Part shown: positions 18,658 to 30,636 of the stretch, piece after piece
Layout of the letters: each line of letters starts with the position of its first letter
Position numbering within the stretch: the first letter of the stretch is position 1
NCBI RefSeq assembly: GCF_019038465.1
Contig: NZ_JAFKRH010000028.1
Span: forward strand, 1-47,182
Reading direction: 5' to 3'
Source of the DNA: Synechococcus sp. CCY 0621
GTDB taxonomy: Bacteria; Cyanobacteriota; Cyanobacteriia; PCC-6307; Cyanobiaceae
DNA length: 47,182 nucleotides
Made by a program: the position numbers and the translations under genes
Notes under the pieces: model-generated
The model's input: only the letters and a program-made list of their open reading frames with translations
What the model was told of the DNA's origin: nothing
The model's database searches: none

Positions 18658-18683
18658 GGTCGGTTGTCCGACCGTTTCGACAA
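18658..18683 (-). promoter_or_regulatory. Mutually exclusive hairpins in the rpsL leader
   Basis: On the transcribed strand the leader can fold as GGTCGG/CCGACC (18658-18663 with 18668-18673, loop ACAA). Alternatively it can fold as TTGTC/GACAA (18679-18683 with 18664-18668), extendable outwards by three pairs past a bulged A. The two stems share bases, so only one can form at a time. Their place just upstream of rpsL suggests post-transcriptional control, which is inference. Confidence 0.4.
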
Positions 18684-18713
18684 TCCGACACCTTACTTCG
18701 TCGCCGTCCCCCC

Positions 18714-19049
18714 TCAGGTCTCGCGACTGAAGGCGGCCCCGCAGGCACAGCTGCGCACGCCCGGCCCGGGACGCACCAGAAACCCGCCGCCGCTGAGGTC
18801 GCCCCGATAGTCGAGCTGCAGGCCCTGCAGCAGCGGCAGTTGCCCAGCTGGGGAATAGAGGGTGATGCCGTCGGCCCGGGCCACGGGGGTGCCGGCCAGG
18901 TGACCGGGGCGCAGCCGGATCGCCCAGGCTTCGCAGGCGCCCTCCAGAAGCTCCAGGTGCATCAGCCCCGGGGTGCCCGCCACGGCCGCCTGGCGGCACA
19001 GCTCGGCGGCGGCGGCGGGGGTGAGGCGAAGGCTGTGGCCCCGGGGCAC
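18714..19049 (-). CDS. IscA/SufA/HesB-like iron-sulfur carrier protein
   Basis: This 111-residue protein belongs to the A-type carrier fold. It begins [14 protein letters not shown], has a Cys at 39 and ends with [18 protein letters not shown], where C101 and C103 form the C-terminal CxC. The Cys39...CxC spacing nearly equals the C35/C99/C101 pattern of E. coli IscA. It therefore may bind or transfer iron or Fe-S clusters. It is divergent from typical IscA, and its middle section is Leu-rich and unusual. The start is chosen as GTG at 19049, 19 bases after the stop of the preceding gene. No Shine-Dalgarno sequence supports it, and longer starts inside that gene are possible. Confidence 0.7.
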   Translation of the reverse strand: MPRGHSLRLTPAAAAELCRQAAVAGTPGLMHLELLEGACEAWAIRLRPGHLAGTPVARADGITLYSPAGQLPLLQGLQLDYRGDLSGGGFLVRPGPGVRSCACGAAFSRET

Positions 19050-19068
19050 GGTGCAGTGGCGGATCGCA

Positions 19069-20931
19069 TCAGTTTGCCAGCCGTTGGCTGGTGGGGCCCA
19101 GGCCGGTGGTCGCCGCGCCGCCCCCGACCGGCACCAGCCCCAGGCCGTTGTGAACCGAGCCGGCCACACCCCGGCCCTTGACCCGGTGGCTGCCGCCCAT
19201 CACCAGGCCGGTGGAACTGCCGCCATCGAGGTTGAGGGCATCGACCAGGCCCAGTTGCTGCAGCAGCCAGGCGGTCTCGGCAAGGGTGGGCCCGGCGCCA
19301 CCCCCGGCGCCTTCCAGGGTCACCAGCCACAACAGGGTGCCATCGCTGCCCACCACCGTGCGGGGGGCCCCTTGCCGCAGGAAGGCGTCCCCGAATCCTT
19401 CAGCGCTGCCGTTGAGCACGATGCGGCCGTTCTGCAGCAGCAACGGCCCTCCGCCCATCACGGAGCCGGCGTTGCCCACCGGGTCGCTGGGGCGGCTCTC
19501 CAGGCGCAACGACTCCCCTTCATTCCAGGGCAGGACGGCCCCGGCACGGGCCACCACCAGGGTGTCCTCCGGCCGCAGCGGCACCCCCGCCGCCAGCTCC
19601 TGGCTGCCGATCCGCCGCTGCACGCGGCCACCGCTCAGCATCACGCCCGTTTCCGAGCCGGTCAGGGCCTGGTAGAGCCGGCCCCAGTCGGCGGTGTAGC
19701 GGCTCAGGCCCCGCTGGGCGTAACCGCTGTTGACGGTCAGCAGCGGCCAGCGCTGGCCACGGTCATCGCTGATCCATTCGTCCAGCCGCAGGCGCCCGAA
19801 GCGGGGCAGGCTGCGGGGATCCCAGCCCACGACGCCGCGGTTGAGGATCGGCCCGGACAGCCAGCGGCCCTGGTCCCGCAGGGCACCGAGCGGCAGGCGG
19901 CGCACCCGGTTGAAGAAGCCGCCGTTGATCGCCACCAGGGCGTCCTGGCGCTGGGCCAGGGCCGCCAGGGAGCTCAGGCCCGCCATGCCATCGGGCCGGC
20001 TGAGGGTCCGCAGTTCCAGCGGCCCGCTGCGGGGATCGACCCTGACGGCATTGATCTGGACCCTGGTCCCCCCCACGGCGCGCACCTGCTGGTCCCAGCG
20101 CAGCTGGGGCCCCAGCAGCGCCAGCAGCCGCGGATCGATCGGCGCCGGAGCCGTCGGTGGCGTCGCTGCCGTGCCGGTGGTGCCGCTCAGGGGCAGGTCG
20201 ATGACCACCCGGGCGGGCTCCCCCAGGGTGAACAGGCGCAGGGGGGCGGTGCCGCCAGGAACGCTCAGGTTCAGGTCCGCTCCATCGGCACCGCTGCGCA
20301 GGCCCCGGGCGGTGAGCTGGGCCAGCTGGTCGGCCCGGCTGAGCAGGGCCAGCTGGACGCCGCCGTCGCTGCTGCTGCGTACCAGGGTGGGGCCATCAAG
20401 GTCGAGGACCACCCGCCGGAAGCCGGCTTGCTCCGAGCTGCGCACCTGGAGCAGGCGGGGAGCCGGCAGGCGCAGATGCAGCAGGTCGCCGCGACGCTCC
20501 ACCGCCACTCCGACGTTCTGAAGGATCGCCGCCACGTCGACGGCCACCTCATCCGCCAGCGAGCGCTGCTGGCTGGCGGGCACCACCAGCTCCCGCCCGA
20601 ACCATTCCAGCGTCAATGCGCCATCGGGCCTGGATCGGCTGCTGAAGCCCAGCTGGCCTTCCAGCACTTCCAGGGGCAGCCACAACGCCTGGGGCTGGCG
20701 TGGGTCCTGGCCCCCCCAACGCCAGGCGGCCTGCTGACGGCGGCCGTTGAGCTCCAGCCGGGTGCCGCCGATCTCCGCCGAGGGGGCCAGCCGCACCGGC
20801 TCCGGCCGGCGGCGCGACGGGGGATCCAGCTCCGGCAGGGCCGGCGGCACCGGCGGGGGGGCGGCCTCGGTGACCCGCGGGCCTCCGATCAGGGCCAGCA
20901 GGACCAGGGTGATCGGAAGGGTCCTGGCCAT
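19069..20931 (-). CDS. Secreted phosphodiester glycosidase (NAGPA-domain) protein
   Basis: This 620-residue exported protein starts with a signal peptide (MARTLPITLVLLALIGG to about residue 23, ending TEA-A). The first half is beta-rich, with a copper-amine-oxidase-N-like part and an AMIN-like stretch (FRRVVLDLDGP, ARVVIDLPL). The second half (about 340-620) is a phosphodiester glycosidase domain with AINGGFFNR, GPILNRGVVGW and LNLDGGSSTGLVM, as in the human uncovering enzyme NAGPA and bacterial cell-wall/exopolysaccharide proteins. The substrate here is unknown; a periplasmic polysaccharide or peptidoglycan-linked phosphodiester is a guess. The ATG at 20931 is chosen because it begins the signal peptide. 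It is divergent from the glutamate synthase gene. Confidence 0.85.
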   Translation of the reverse strand: MARTLPITLVLLALIGGPRVTEAAPPPVPPALPELDPPSRRRPEPVRLAPSAEIGGTRLELNGRRQQAAWRWGGQDPRQPQALWLPLEVLEGQLGFSSRSRPDGALTLEWFGRELVVPASQQRSLADEVAVDVAAILQNVGVAVERRGDLLHLRLPAPRLLQVRSSEQAGFRRVVLDLDGPTLVRSSSDGGVQLALLSRADQLAQLTARGLRSGADGADLNLSVPGGTAPLRLFTLGEPARVVIDLPLSGTTGTAATPPTAPAPIDPRLLALLGPQLRWDQQVRAVGGTRVQINAVRVDPRSGPLELRTLSRPDGMAGLSSLAALAQRQDALVAINGGFFNRVRRLPLGALRDQGRWLSGPILNRGVVGWDPRSLPRFGRLRLDEWISDDRGQRWPLLTVNSGYAQRGLSRYTADWGRLYQALTGSETGVMLSGGRVQRRIGSQELAAGVPLRPEDTLVVARAGAVLPWNEGESLRLESRPSDPVGNAGSVMGGGPLLLQNGRIVLNGSAEGFGDAFLRQGAPRTVVGSDGTLLWLVTLEGAGGGAGPTLAETAWLLQQLGLVDALNLDGGSSTGLVMGGSHRVKGRGVAGSVHNGLGLVPVGGGAATTGLGPTSQRLAN

Positions 20932-21143
20932 GGATTGGGGTCCTGCCGCTGCATGGAAAAAGTTAGTCCCGCTGCTTTGGGGCAGCGGCGGCTGCCTAGG
21001 ATCGGCAGCTCGCCCTGTCGTCGCGGACACGGCTGCTGCACGGGTGACACGGCAGCTCCCCGGCGGGCCCTTCCTGCCGGCCTCTTTAGGCTTGTTGCTT
21101 TCAAGCCATCTCCAGCTCCGTTTCAGCAGCACCAACCCGGCCT

Positions 21144-25748
<4,605 letters not shown>

Positions 25749-25768
25749 GTCGGGGCTGCGGGTCAGGC

Positions 25769-26110
25769 TCAGAAGTCGTCGTAGACCTGCTTGAACGACG
25801 CAACGGTGTCGTCGTTGTTCATGCCGGCCACAGCAATCGATGCGGCACCCAGATGGGTGCTGCAGCTGATCGAGAGGGCCATGGGAAGGCTGGCGTGGTC
25901 GGCGTAGATGGAACGGCTCTTGCCGGTGCCGATCACCTGGACATCGTCGGTGAAACCGTTCTTGCTGGCCACCTTCTTGGCGTTGTCCACGCAGGCCATC
26001 AGGTCGTTCACCCCTAACACCACGTCCGAATACACGTGCGGAACAGCCAGGGCAGGCTCCCCTGGTGCGAGCAGGCCCACCAGCAGGCCGAGGGAGGCGA
26101 GTTTGCTCAT
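25769..26110 (-). CDS. Small secreted protein of unknown function
   Basis: This 113-residue protein has a signal peptide (MSKLASLGLLVGLLAPGEPALA, cleaved after about residue 22). The mature part is about 90 residues, with two cysteines (C40 and C83) that could form one disulfide. I do not recognise the family. The mature part looks like a small alpha/beta fold, with conserved-looking LGVNDLMACVDNAKKVA and a C-terminal SFKQVYDDF. It sits between gltB (convergent, 20 bases apart) and lipA (same strand, 50 bases upstream of it), so it may be transcribed with lipA. The ATG at 26108-26110 is chosen because it begins the signal peptide. Confidence 0.75.
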   Translation of the reverse strand: MSKLASLGLLVGLLAPGEPALAVPHVYSDVVLGVNDLMACVDNAKKVASKNGFTDDVQVIGTGKSRSIYADHASLPMALSISCSTHLGAASIAVAGMNNDDTVASFKQVYDDF

Positions 26111-26160
26111 GACCGAACCAGGGGGCGGGCGATGTCCCAATCCTGCATCGGGGGCTCTGA

Positions 26161-27108
26161 TCAGCGGGGGTGCTCGCGCATCAGGCGTCGCACCTCGCCG
26201 GCGTGGTAGCTGCTTCGTGTGAGCGGACTGCTCACCACCTGCAGGAAGCCCAGCTCGGTTTCGCCGTGGCGGCGGAAGTCTTCGAACACCTCAGGGGAGA
26301 CGAAGCGCTGCACCGGCAGGTGTTTGGGACCGGGGGAGAGGTACTGGCCGATCGTGACGATGTCGACGGCGTGGGCGCGCAGATCGGCCATCACCTCCTG
26401 CACCTCGGCGTCGTTTTCCCCCAGACCCACCATCAACCCTGATTTGGTGTAGGTGCGCGGCCAGCCCTCCCGCACCCGGCGCAGCAGCTCCAGCGAGCGT
26501 TCGTACACCCCCTGGGGCCGCACCTGCCGGTAGAGCCGGGGCACGGTTTCGATGTTGTGGTTGAGCACCTCCGGCGCCGACGCCATCACCAGCGCCAGGG
26601 CCTCCCAGGTGCCGCAGAGATCCGGCAGCAGCACCTCGATCGTGGTTAGGGGCGCGTTGCGGCGCACGGCCTCGATGCAGGCCACGAACTGGCTGGCCCC
26701 GCCATCGGCCAGGTCGTCCCGGTTGACCGAGGTGATCACCACATGGCTCAGGCCCAGGCGCCGCACCGCTTCCCCCAGCCGCTCGGGCTCGGTGGGATCC
26801 AGCGCCCGCACGCTGCGGTCGAAGTCGATGTCGCAGTAGGGACAGGCCCGGGTGCAGCCCGGCCCCATGATCAGGAAGGTGGCGGTGCCGCCGGCGAAGC
26901 ACTCGCCGATGTTCGGGCAGCTGGCCTCCTGGCAGACCGTGTTCAGCTTGAGGTCGACCAGCAGGTCCGCCACCGCCCCGATCCGCTCCCGCTGCGGCGC
27001 CTTGACCCGCAACCAGGGGGGCTTGGCAGGGGCGGGCCTGGGGTCGCTGAGGGTCACGGGGGTCGCTGGGCTGGGCGGACTGTAGGCAGGGCTGTCGCTG
27101 CGCTCCAT
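26161..27108 (-). CDS. lipA: Lipoyl synthase
   Basis: This 315-residue radical SAM enzyme inserts two sulfurs into octanoyl chains on lipoyl domains of 2-oxoacid dehydrogenases and the glycine cleavage H protein. The auxiliary cluster motif is C59-x4-C64-x5-C70 ([12 protein letters not shown]) and the radical SAM motif is C85-x3-C89-x2-C92 (CTRACPYC). Further hallmarks are [36 protein letters not shown] and the C-terminal RSSYHAGE, whose RSSYHA serine is the auxiliary-cluster ligand. About 30 extra residues precede the usual core. Its start is 18 bases from the tRNA-Pro gene on the opposite strand. Confidence 0.97.
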   Translation of the reverse strand: MERSDSPAYSPPSPATPVTLSDPRPAPAKPPWLRVKAPQRERIGAVADLLVDLKLNTVCQEASCPNIGECFAGGTATFLIMGPGCTRACPYCDIDFDRSVRALDPTEPERLGEAVRRLGLSHVVITSVNRDDLADGGASQFVACIEAVRRNAPLTTIEVLLPDLCGTWEALALVMASAPEVLNHNIETVPRLYRQVRPQGVYERSLELLRRVREGWPRTYTKSGLMVGLGENDAEVQEVMADLRAHAVDIVTIGQYLSPGPKHLPVQRFVSPEVFEDFRRHGETELGFLQVVSSPLTRSSYHAGEVRRLMREHPR

Positions 27109-27126
27109 CCCCTAAAGTTTGGCCAT

Positions 27127-27200
27127 CGGGATGTGGCGCAGCTTGGTAGCGCACTTCGTTCGGGACGAAGGGGCCGCAGGTTCGAATCCTGTCATCCCGA
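27127..27200 (+). tRNA. tRNA-Pro (anticodon CGG)
   Basis: The 74-base sequence folds as a full cloverleaf. The acceptor stem is CGGGATG/CATCCCG and the D stem is GCGC/GCGC. The anticodon stem CTTCG/CGAAG encloses the loop TTCGGGA, which reads CGG at 34-36. The T stem is GCAGG/CCTGT with one G-T pair and a TTCGAAT loop. Position 73 is A; CCA is not encoded. A run of seven T follows directly (27201-27207). The gene lies between lipA and cobJ, both on the other strand, so read-through from cobJ into lipA would be antisense to it. Confidence 0.96.
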
Positions 27201-27218
27201 TTTTTTTGACGCCTGCCC

Positions 27219-28997
27219 TCAGGCCAGAGCCGCCCCCGGGTAGCCCCGGGGGGTCACCATGCGGCCGTCCTGGACTCGGGTCGAGCTGTTGCCGACCAGG
27301 ACCAGGGTGAGCATGTCCACCTGCTCCTGGGGCAGGGAGCCCAGGGTGTGCAGGCTGAGCGTCTCTTCAGCCCGTCCCAGCTGACGGGCCAGCAGCACCG
27401 GCGTGCTGGCCTGTCGCCCTTCGCCCAGCAGTTCGATGGCCCGGCCCAGCTGCCAGGGCCTGCCCAGGGAACGGGGGTTGTAGAGGGCCACGACGAAATC
27501 GCCGCTGGCGGCGCCCCTCAGTCGCCGTTCGATCACCTCCCAGGGGGTGAGGCGGTCGCTGAGGCTGATCGTGCAGAAATCGTGCATCAGCGGTGCGCCT
27601 GCCCGGGCGGCGGCCAGCTGCAGGGCCGACAGTCCCGGGTGCACCGTGAAGGCGGGTCGGTCGAGGACGGGTAGCTGCAGCCAGAGCTCCAGGGCCAGCC
27701 CCGCCATGCCGTAGATGCCGCTGTCTCCTGAGGAGATCAGCGCCACGTCGAGGCCCTGGCGGGCCAGGTCGAGGGCCTCGGCACAACGGGCCGTCTCCTC
27801 GGTCAGGCGGCCCTCGCGGCGTAGCTGGTCGGGTCGCCTGAGCGGTTCAAGCAGGTCGAGGTAGAGCCCGTAGCCCACCCACACCGTCGTGGCGGCCAAC
27901 GCCTGGCGGGCTTCGCCACTGAGCAGGGCGATCGCGCCCGGACCGCTGCCCACCAAGTGCAGACTGCCCCGCTGCGGGGCCCACTGGCGTCCAGCCAGGG
28001 CCACCGCCAGGGTGGCGGCACCCCGCTCCCCGGCCCCGGCGCGCCCGATGGTCTTCTCCAGCAGCAGGCGGGGCGCTCCCCCCGCCTGGGACGCCGCCTG
28101 GAGGGCGGCGGCTTCGGCCACGCTCGGCGTGCCCATCTCCCTGGCCACCGCCTCAGAGGGATGGGGGACGGTCACCCCCGCCAGGGTGTGGGCGCCATAG
28201 AGCCGCAGGGGCCAGCCCCGCTGCTCCGCCAGGGCCAGCAGGGCGGGCTCATCCCCCTTGCGATCGATGCTGGCCAGGCCGGCCACGGCCTCGGGGACCA
28301 GCCCTTGCTGCGCCAGTCCCTCCGACACGAGGCGCTCCAGCACCGCCAGACTCGTGTCCCGCTCGCAGCCGAGGCCCAGCCAGAGGGCGGGGGGATGCCA
28401 GCGGCAGCCATCGCCACCGTGGGGGCTGATCACCAGGTCTGCCGGGCCGGCCGTCTCTGTGCTGCCGGCGGCCTCCAACGTCTGCCAGAGGCTGTTGCCG
28501 CTCTCCTGCCGCAGGCTGATCCGGTTGCCGCGGGCCGATTCCACCATCAGGCCGCGCCAGTCGCCCCCGCCCCGGCGCCAGCCCCAGGCCTGGCCGAAGG
28601 CATCCAGGGGCAGCTGGCCTCGGGCGGCGCTGGCGCCGGTGAGCACGGCCTCGCCGCCGACCAGGGCGGCGATCGTCTGGCTGAGCCGATCGCCACCGGC
28701 GGCATGGCCCCCCAGCAGCGGCACCACGAAACGGCCGTTGGGATCGACCACCAGCACGGCCGGATCACTGTCCTTGTCGCTGATCAGGGGAGCGATCAGC
28801 CGGGTCACCAGACCGCAGGCCCCAACGGCCACCACCGCTTCGGCGGTCCCCCAGTGCTCCGCCAGCCAGACGGCCGCCGCCCCATCCTCCGGGCCGCGTA
28901 CGGTCCGCAAGATGCCGGCATCGGTGAGCTGTTGCAGCATCGGTGTGGCCGTCGGCCCGAAGCCGAGGCCGATGATCGCGGTTTGGCTGATGTTCAC
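27219..28997 (-). CDS. cobJ: CbiG-CobJ fusion: cobalt-precorrin 5A hydrolase / precorrin-3B C17-methyltransferase
   Basis: This 592-residue bifunctional corrin-ring enzyme serves cobalamin (or pseudocobalamin) synthesis. Residues 1 to about 340 are CbiG, with AVVAVGACGLVTRLIAP, VPLLGGHAAGGDRL and LGLGCERDTS. CbiG opens the delta-lactone after ring contraction. Residues from about 345 are a tetrapyrrole methylase domain of the CobJ/CbiH type, with LHLVGSGPG, ISSGDSGIYGMAGLALEL, HPGLSALQLAAARAGAPLMHDF and VALYNPRS. CobJ methylates C17 and contracts the ring. The fusion is usual in cyanobacteria. The start is a GTG that overlaps the stop of the upstream gene (GTGA), indicating translational coupling. 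Confidence 0.93.
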   Translation of the reverse strand: MNISQTAIIGLGFGPTATPMLQQLTDAGILRTVRGPEDGAAAVWLAEHWGTAEAVVAVGACGLVTRLIAPLISDKDSDPAVLVVDPNGRFVVPLLGGHAAGGDRLSQTIAALVGGEAVLTGASAARGQLPLDAFGQAWGWRRGGGDWRGLMVESARGNRISLRQESGNSLWQTLEAAGSTETAGPADLVISPHGGDGCRWHPPALWLGLGCERDTSLAVLERLVSEGLAQQGLVPEAVAGLASIDRKGDEPALLALAEQRGWPLRLYGAHTLAGVTVPHPSEAVAREMGTPSVAEAAALQAASQAGGAPRLLLEKTIGRAGAGERGAATLAVALAGRQWAPQRGSLHLVGSGPGAIALLSGEARQALAATTVWVGYGLYLDLLEPLRRPDQLRREGRLTEETARCAEALDLARQGLDVALISSGDSGIYGMAGLALELWLQLPVLDRPAFTVHPGLSALQLAAARAGAPLMHDFCTISLSDRLTPWEVIERRLRGAASGDFVVALYNPRSLGRPWQLGRAIELLGEGRQASTPVLLARQLGRAEETLSLHTLGSLPQEQVDMLTLVLVGNSSTRVQDGRMVTPRGYPGAALA

Positions 28998-30214
28998 GGC
29001 TCCACGCTCCCATCCAGGGGAGGCTCGGCCAGCTCAGCAATGGTTGGGGGCACCGATAGGTTGGGATGGTCCGCTGTCGCCGTACCGATCTCGGCCGGGT
29101 TCTCGCCCTCTTCCTGGACCTCGTTTCCCAGCCCGGTTGTGGGGTCTGGCCCAGCTCCCATCTGGGCCTCGGTCTCCACGTCGGGGGCAGATTCCGGCGC
29201 CGTCTCTGGCTCTGGCGCTGGTTCGGGCATGGTCTCGGTCTCCGGCTCCGGCTCCGGCGCGGCAGGCGGTGGGGCCTCGCCCAGCAAGATGGCCAGCTCA
29301 GCGGGCTGCAGTCGGCCCCCCTGCCAGCGGGGGGCTTCGGCGCCGGCCTCCAGGATCACTTCCGATACCAGGCTGTTGAACGGCGGGTTGAGCGGCTCGC
29401 CGAGGCCATCGAGCAGGTCGAGCTGGATCGCATTGCTGCCGCTGCGCCAGCCCTCCAGCCACAGGGGCGTCTGTTGATCCACCAGGAAGCTGTCGCCATT
29501 GAGGCTGACCCGCAGCCGCCAGCTGGCGTCACCGCTGCGCAGGTTCTGCAGGGGGGCTTCCAGCAACAGCCAGTCGAGCAGCAGCGGCGTGCCGGCCGCC
29601 GTCCCCCGGGGGCTGACGGCGATCAGCTGGGGGCTGCCCGGGGCGGGTTGGCTCAAGGGGTTGGCCGCGACCCTGTGCAACCGGATCTGGCGCTGGGCCC
29701 CGGGGCCCTTGACCGCCTCGCCCCAGGGCCTGGCGGCATAGACGGTGAGCCGATGGCTGCCCGGCTCCAGGGGCCGCATGGTGGTGCTGGTGTCTGTGAG
29801 CGTCAGAGGTGGATCCCCATCCAGCTGCACCACCAGGTGGGGGCCGAGGCCGAGGGGGCCGGCGTCCACCAGGGGCCAGTCCTCCACCTTCAACTGCAGG
29901 GTCCAGGGACCGGCCGGCAGCAGGGCACCGTCGGCGGGGGAGAGGATCTCCACCTGGGGCCGCCGCCCGTCCAGGGCCTCCTGCAGCTGCTGCACCGCCA
30001 GAGGTGGCGCCACCTCCTGCTGGCTGGAACGCCCCACCGCCAGGGGGGTGGCGTCCGCAGCCGGGGTGCGGCGGCCCGGCAGGTTGAACGCCAGGGCGGC
30101 CGGCGGTGCCACGCTCAGCACCAGCAGCAGCACCATCGTCAGCAGGCCGGCCCAGAGGCAGGCCCTCCCGGCCCCTCGCTCTGTGGCTCCTTGCCTGTGA
30201 CCCCTGTCGCTCAC
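28994..30214 (-). CDS. Membrane-anchored conserved cyanobacterial protein of unknown function
   Basis: This 406-residue protein has one N-terminal hydrophobic segment (about 20-42), serving as anchor or signal. A beta-rich region follows: QVEILSPADGALL, LQLKVEDWPL, LGLGPHLVVQLDGDPP, SHRLTVYAARPWGEAVK, then a second part with DASWRLRVSLNGDSFLVD. The C-terminus (about 310-400) is Pro/Glu-rich and probably disordered. The GLGPHL...LD...HTLR-vFasRPW pattern matches, from memory, a conserved family found across cyanobacteria with no assigned function. It overlaps cobJ by four bases and is divergent from psaA. A TATAAC element on the minus strand (30303-30308) could be its -10, without a recognisable -35. 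Confidence 0.7.
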   Translation of the reverse strand: MSDRGHRQGATERGAGRACLWAGLLTMVLLLVLSVAPPAALAFNLPGRRTPAADATPLAVGRSSQQEVAPPLAVQQLQEALDGRRPQVEILSPADGALLPAGPWTLQLKVEDWPLVDAGPLGLGPHLVVQLDGDPPLTLTDTSTTMRPLEPGSHRLTVYAARPWGEAVKGPGAQRQIRLHRVAANPLSQPAPGSPQLIAVSPRGTAAGTPLLLDWLLLEAPLQNLRSGDASWRLRVSLNGDSFLVDQQTPLWLEGWRSGSNAIQLDLLDGLGEPLNPPFNSLVSEVILEAGAEAPRWQGGRLQPAELAILLGEAPPPAAPEPEPETETMPEPAPEPETAPESAPDVETEAQMGAGPDPTTGLGNEVQEEGENPAEIGTATADHPNLSVPPTIAELAEPPLDGSVEP

Positions 30215-30386
30215 GCGGGCTGCCTCAACAGTGGCGCCATTCTGCTTCGGGGCCCGAACGGGGCGGATCAGCTGTCGAAATGGCCAAACAATGCAGAAAG
30301 CGGTTATAGAAACCCAAGGATTTTCTGATTGTTACGTTGTTGACAACATGCGGCCAGACCGCTGTCGCAGCCTTGGAACCGCTGGG

Positions 30387-30438
30387 ATTAAACCTTTGTA
30401 ACTGGCGGCCGATTCGCCTTGTTTTCGACCCCTATACT
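30387..30438 (+). promoter_or_regulatory. Candidate psaA promoter with an HLR1-like RpaB site
   Basis: TATACT at 30433-30438 is a good -10 element without a clear -35. About 30 bases upstream, the minus strand reads GTTACA-AAGG-TTTAAT (30402 down to 30387). It fits the HLR1 direct repeat bound by RpaB (two [G/T]TTACA units spaced by four): perfect in the first unit, 4 of 6 in the second. RpaB is known to activate photosystem I promoters from sites at about this position. A separate TTGACA lies further upstream at 30340-30345, inside the 12-base palindrome GTTGTTGACAAC (30336-30347); no -10 is correctly spaced from it. Confidence 0.45.
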
Positions 30439-30444
30439 TCCGCC

Positions 30445-30636
30445 AGCGGTCCCCTTTCGGGGCCCAAAGCCCCAGTCGTGGCAAGGGGTTTCCCCCACCT
30501 CACGACTGGTGCCCATGGTCGGGTCTTCCCTGCCATGGGGCCCACCGATGGGGCCGGAACGGTCGCATGACCTGTCTCCGGCGTCCGTCGAAGGGGTGGA
30601 CCTCCACCTCGACCCCGTCCCTCGAGGAACGTCTCG
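30445..30636 (+). promoter_or_regulatory. Structured psaA 5' leader
   Basis: If transcription starts about 30445, the leader is about 190 bases and has no gene. It holds a hairpin CCCC/GGGG (30451-30462). Next is a long stem CCAGTCGTG/CACGACTGG (30472-30480 with 30501-30509) with an inner GGGG/CCCC helix. Then come CCCATGG/CCATGGG (30512-30518 with 30533-30539) and GGTGG/CCACC (30595-30608). Just before the ATG, CGAG/CTCG (30623-30626 with 30633-30636) overlaps the ribosome-binding site GAGGA. The whole 30215-30636 gap is accounted for by this leader, the promoter above and the upstream gene's own promoter. Confidence 0.5.

Noticed and set aside
20932-21143. A search for an NtcA site upstream of the glutamate synthase gene
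   Set aside because: No GTA-N8-TAC or close variant is present in the divergent gap.
30340-30368. TTGACA at 30340 as the -35 of the psaA promoter
   Set aside because: No -10-like hexamer lies 16-18 bases downstream; the better -10 (TATACT) is about 90 bases away. The hexamer may belong to a palindrome instead.
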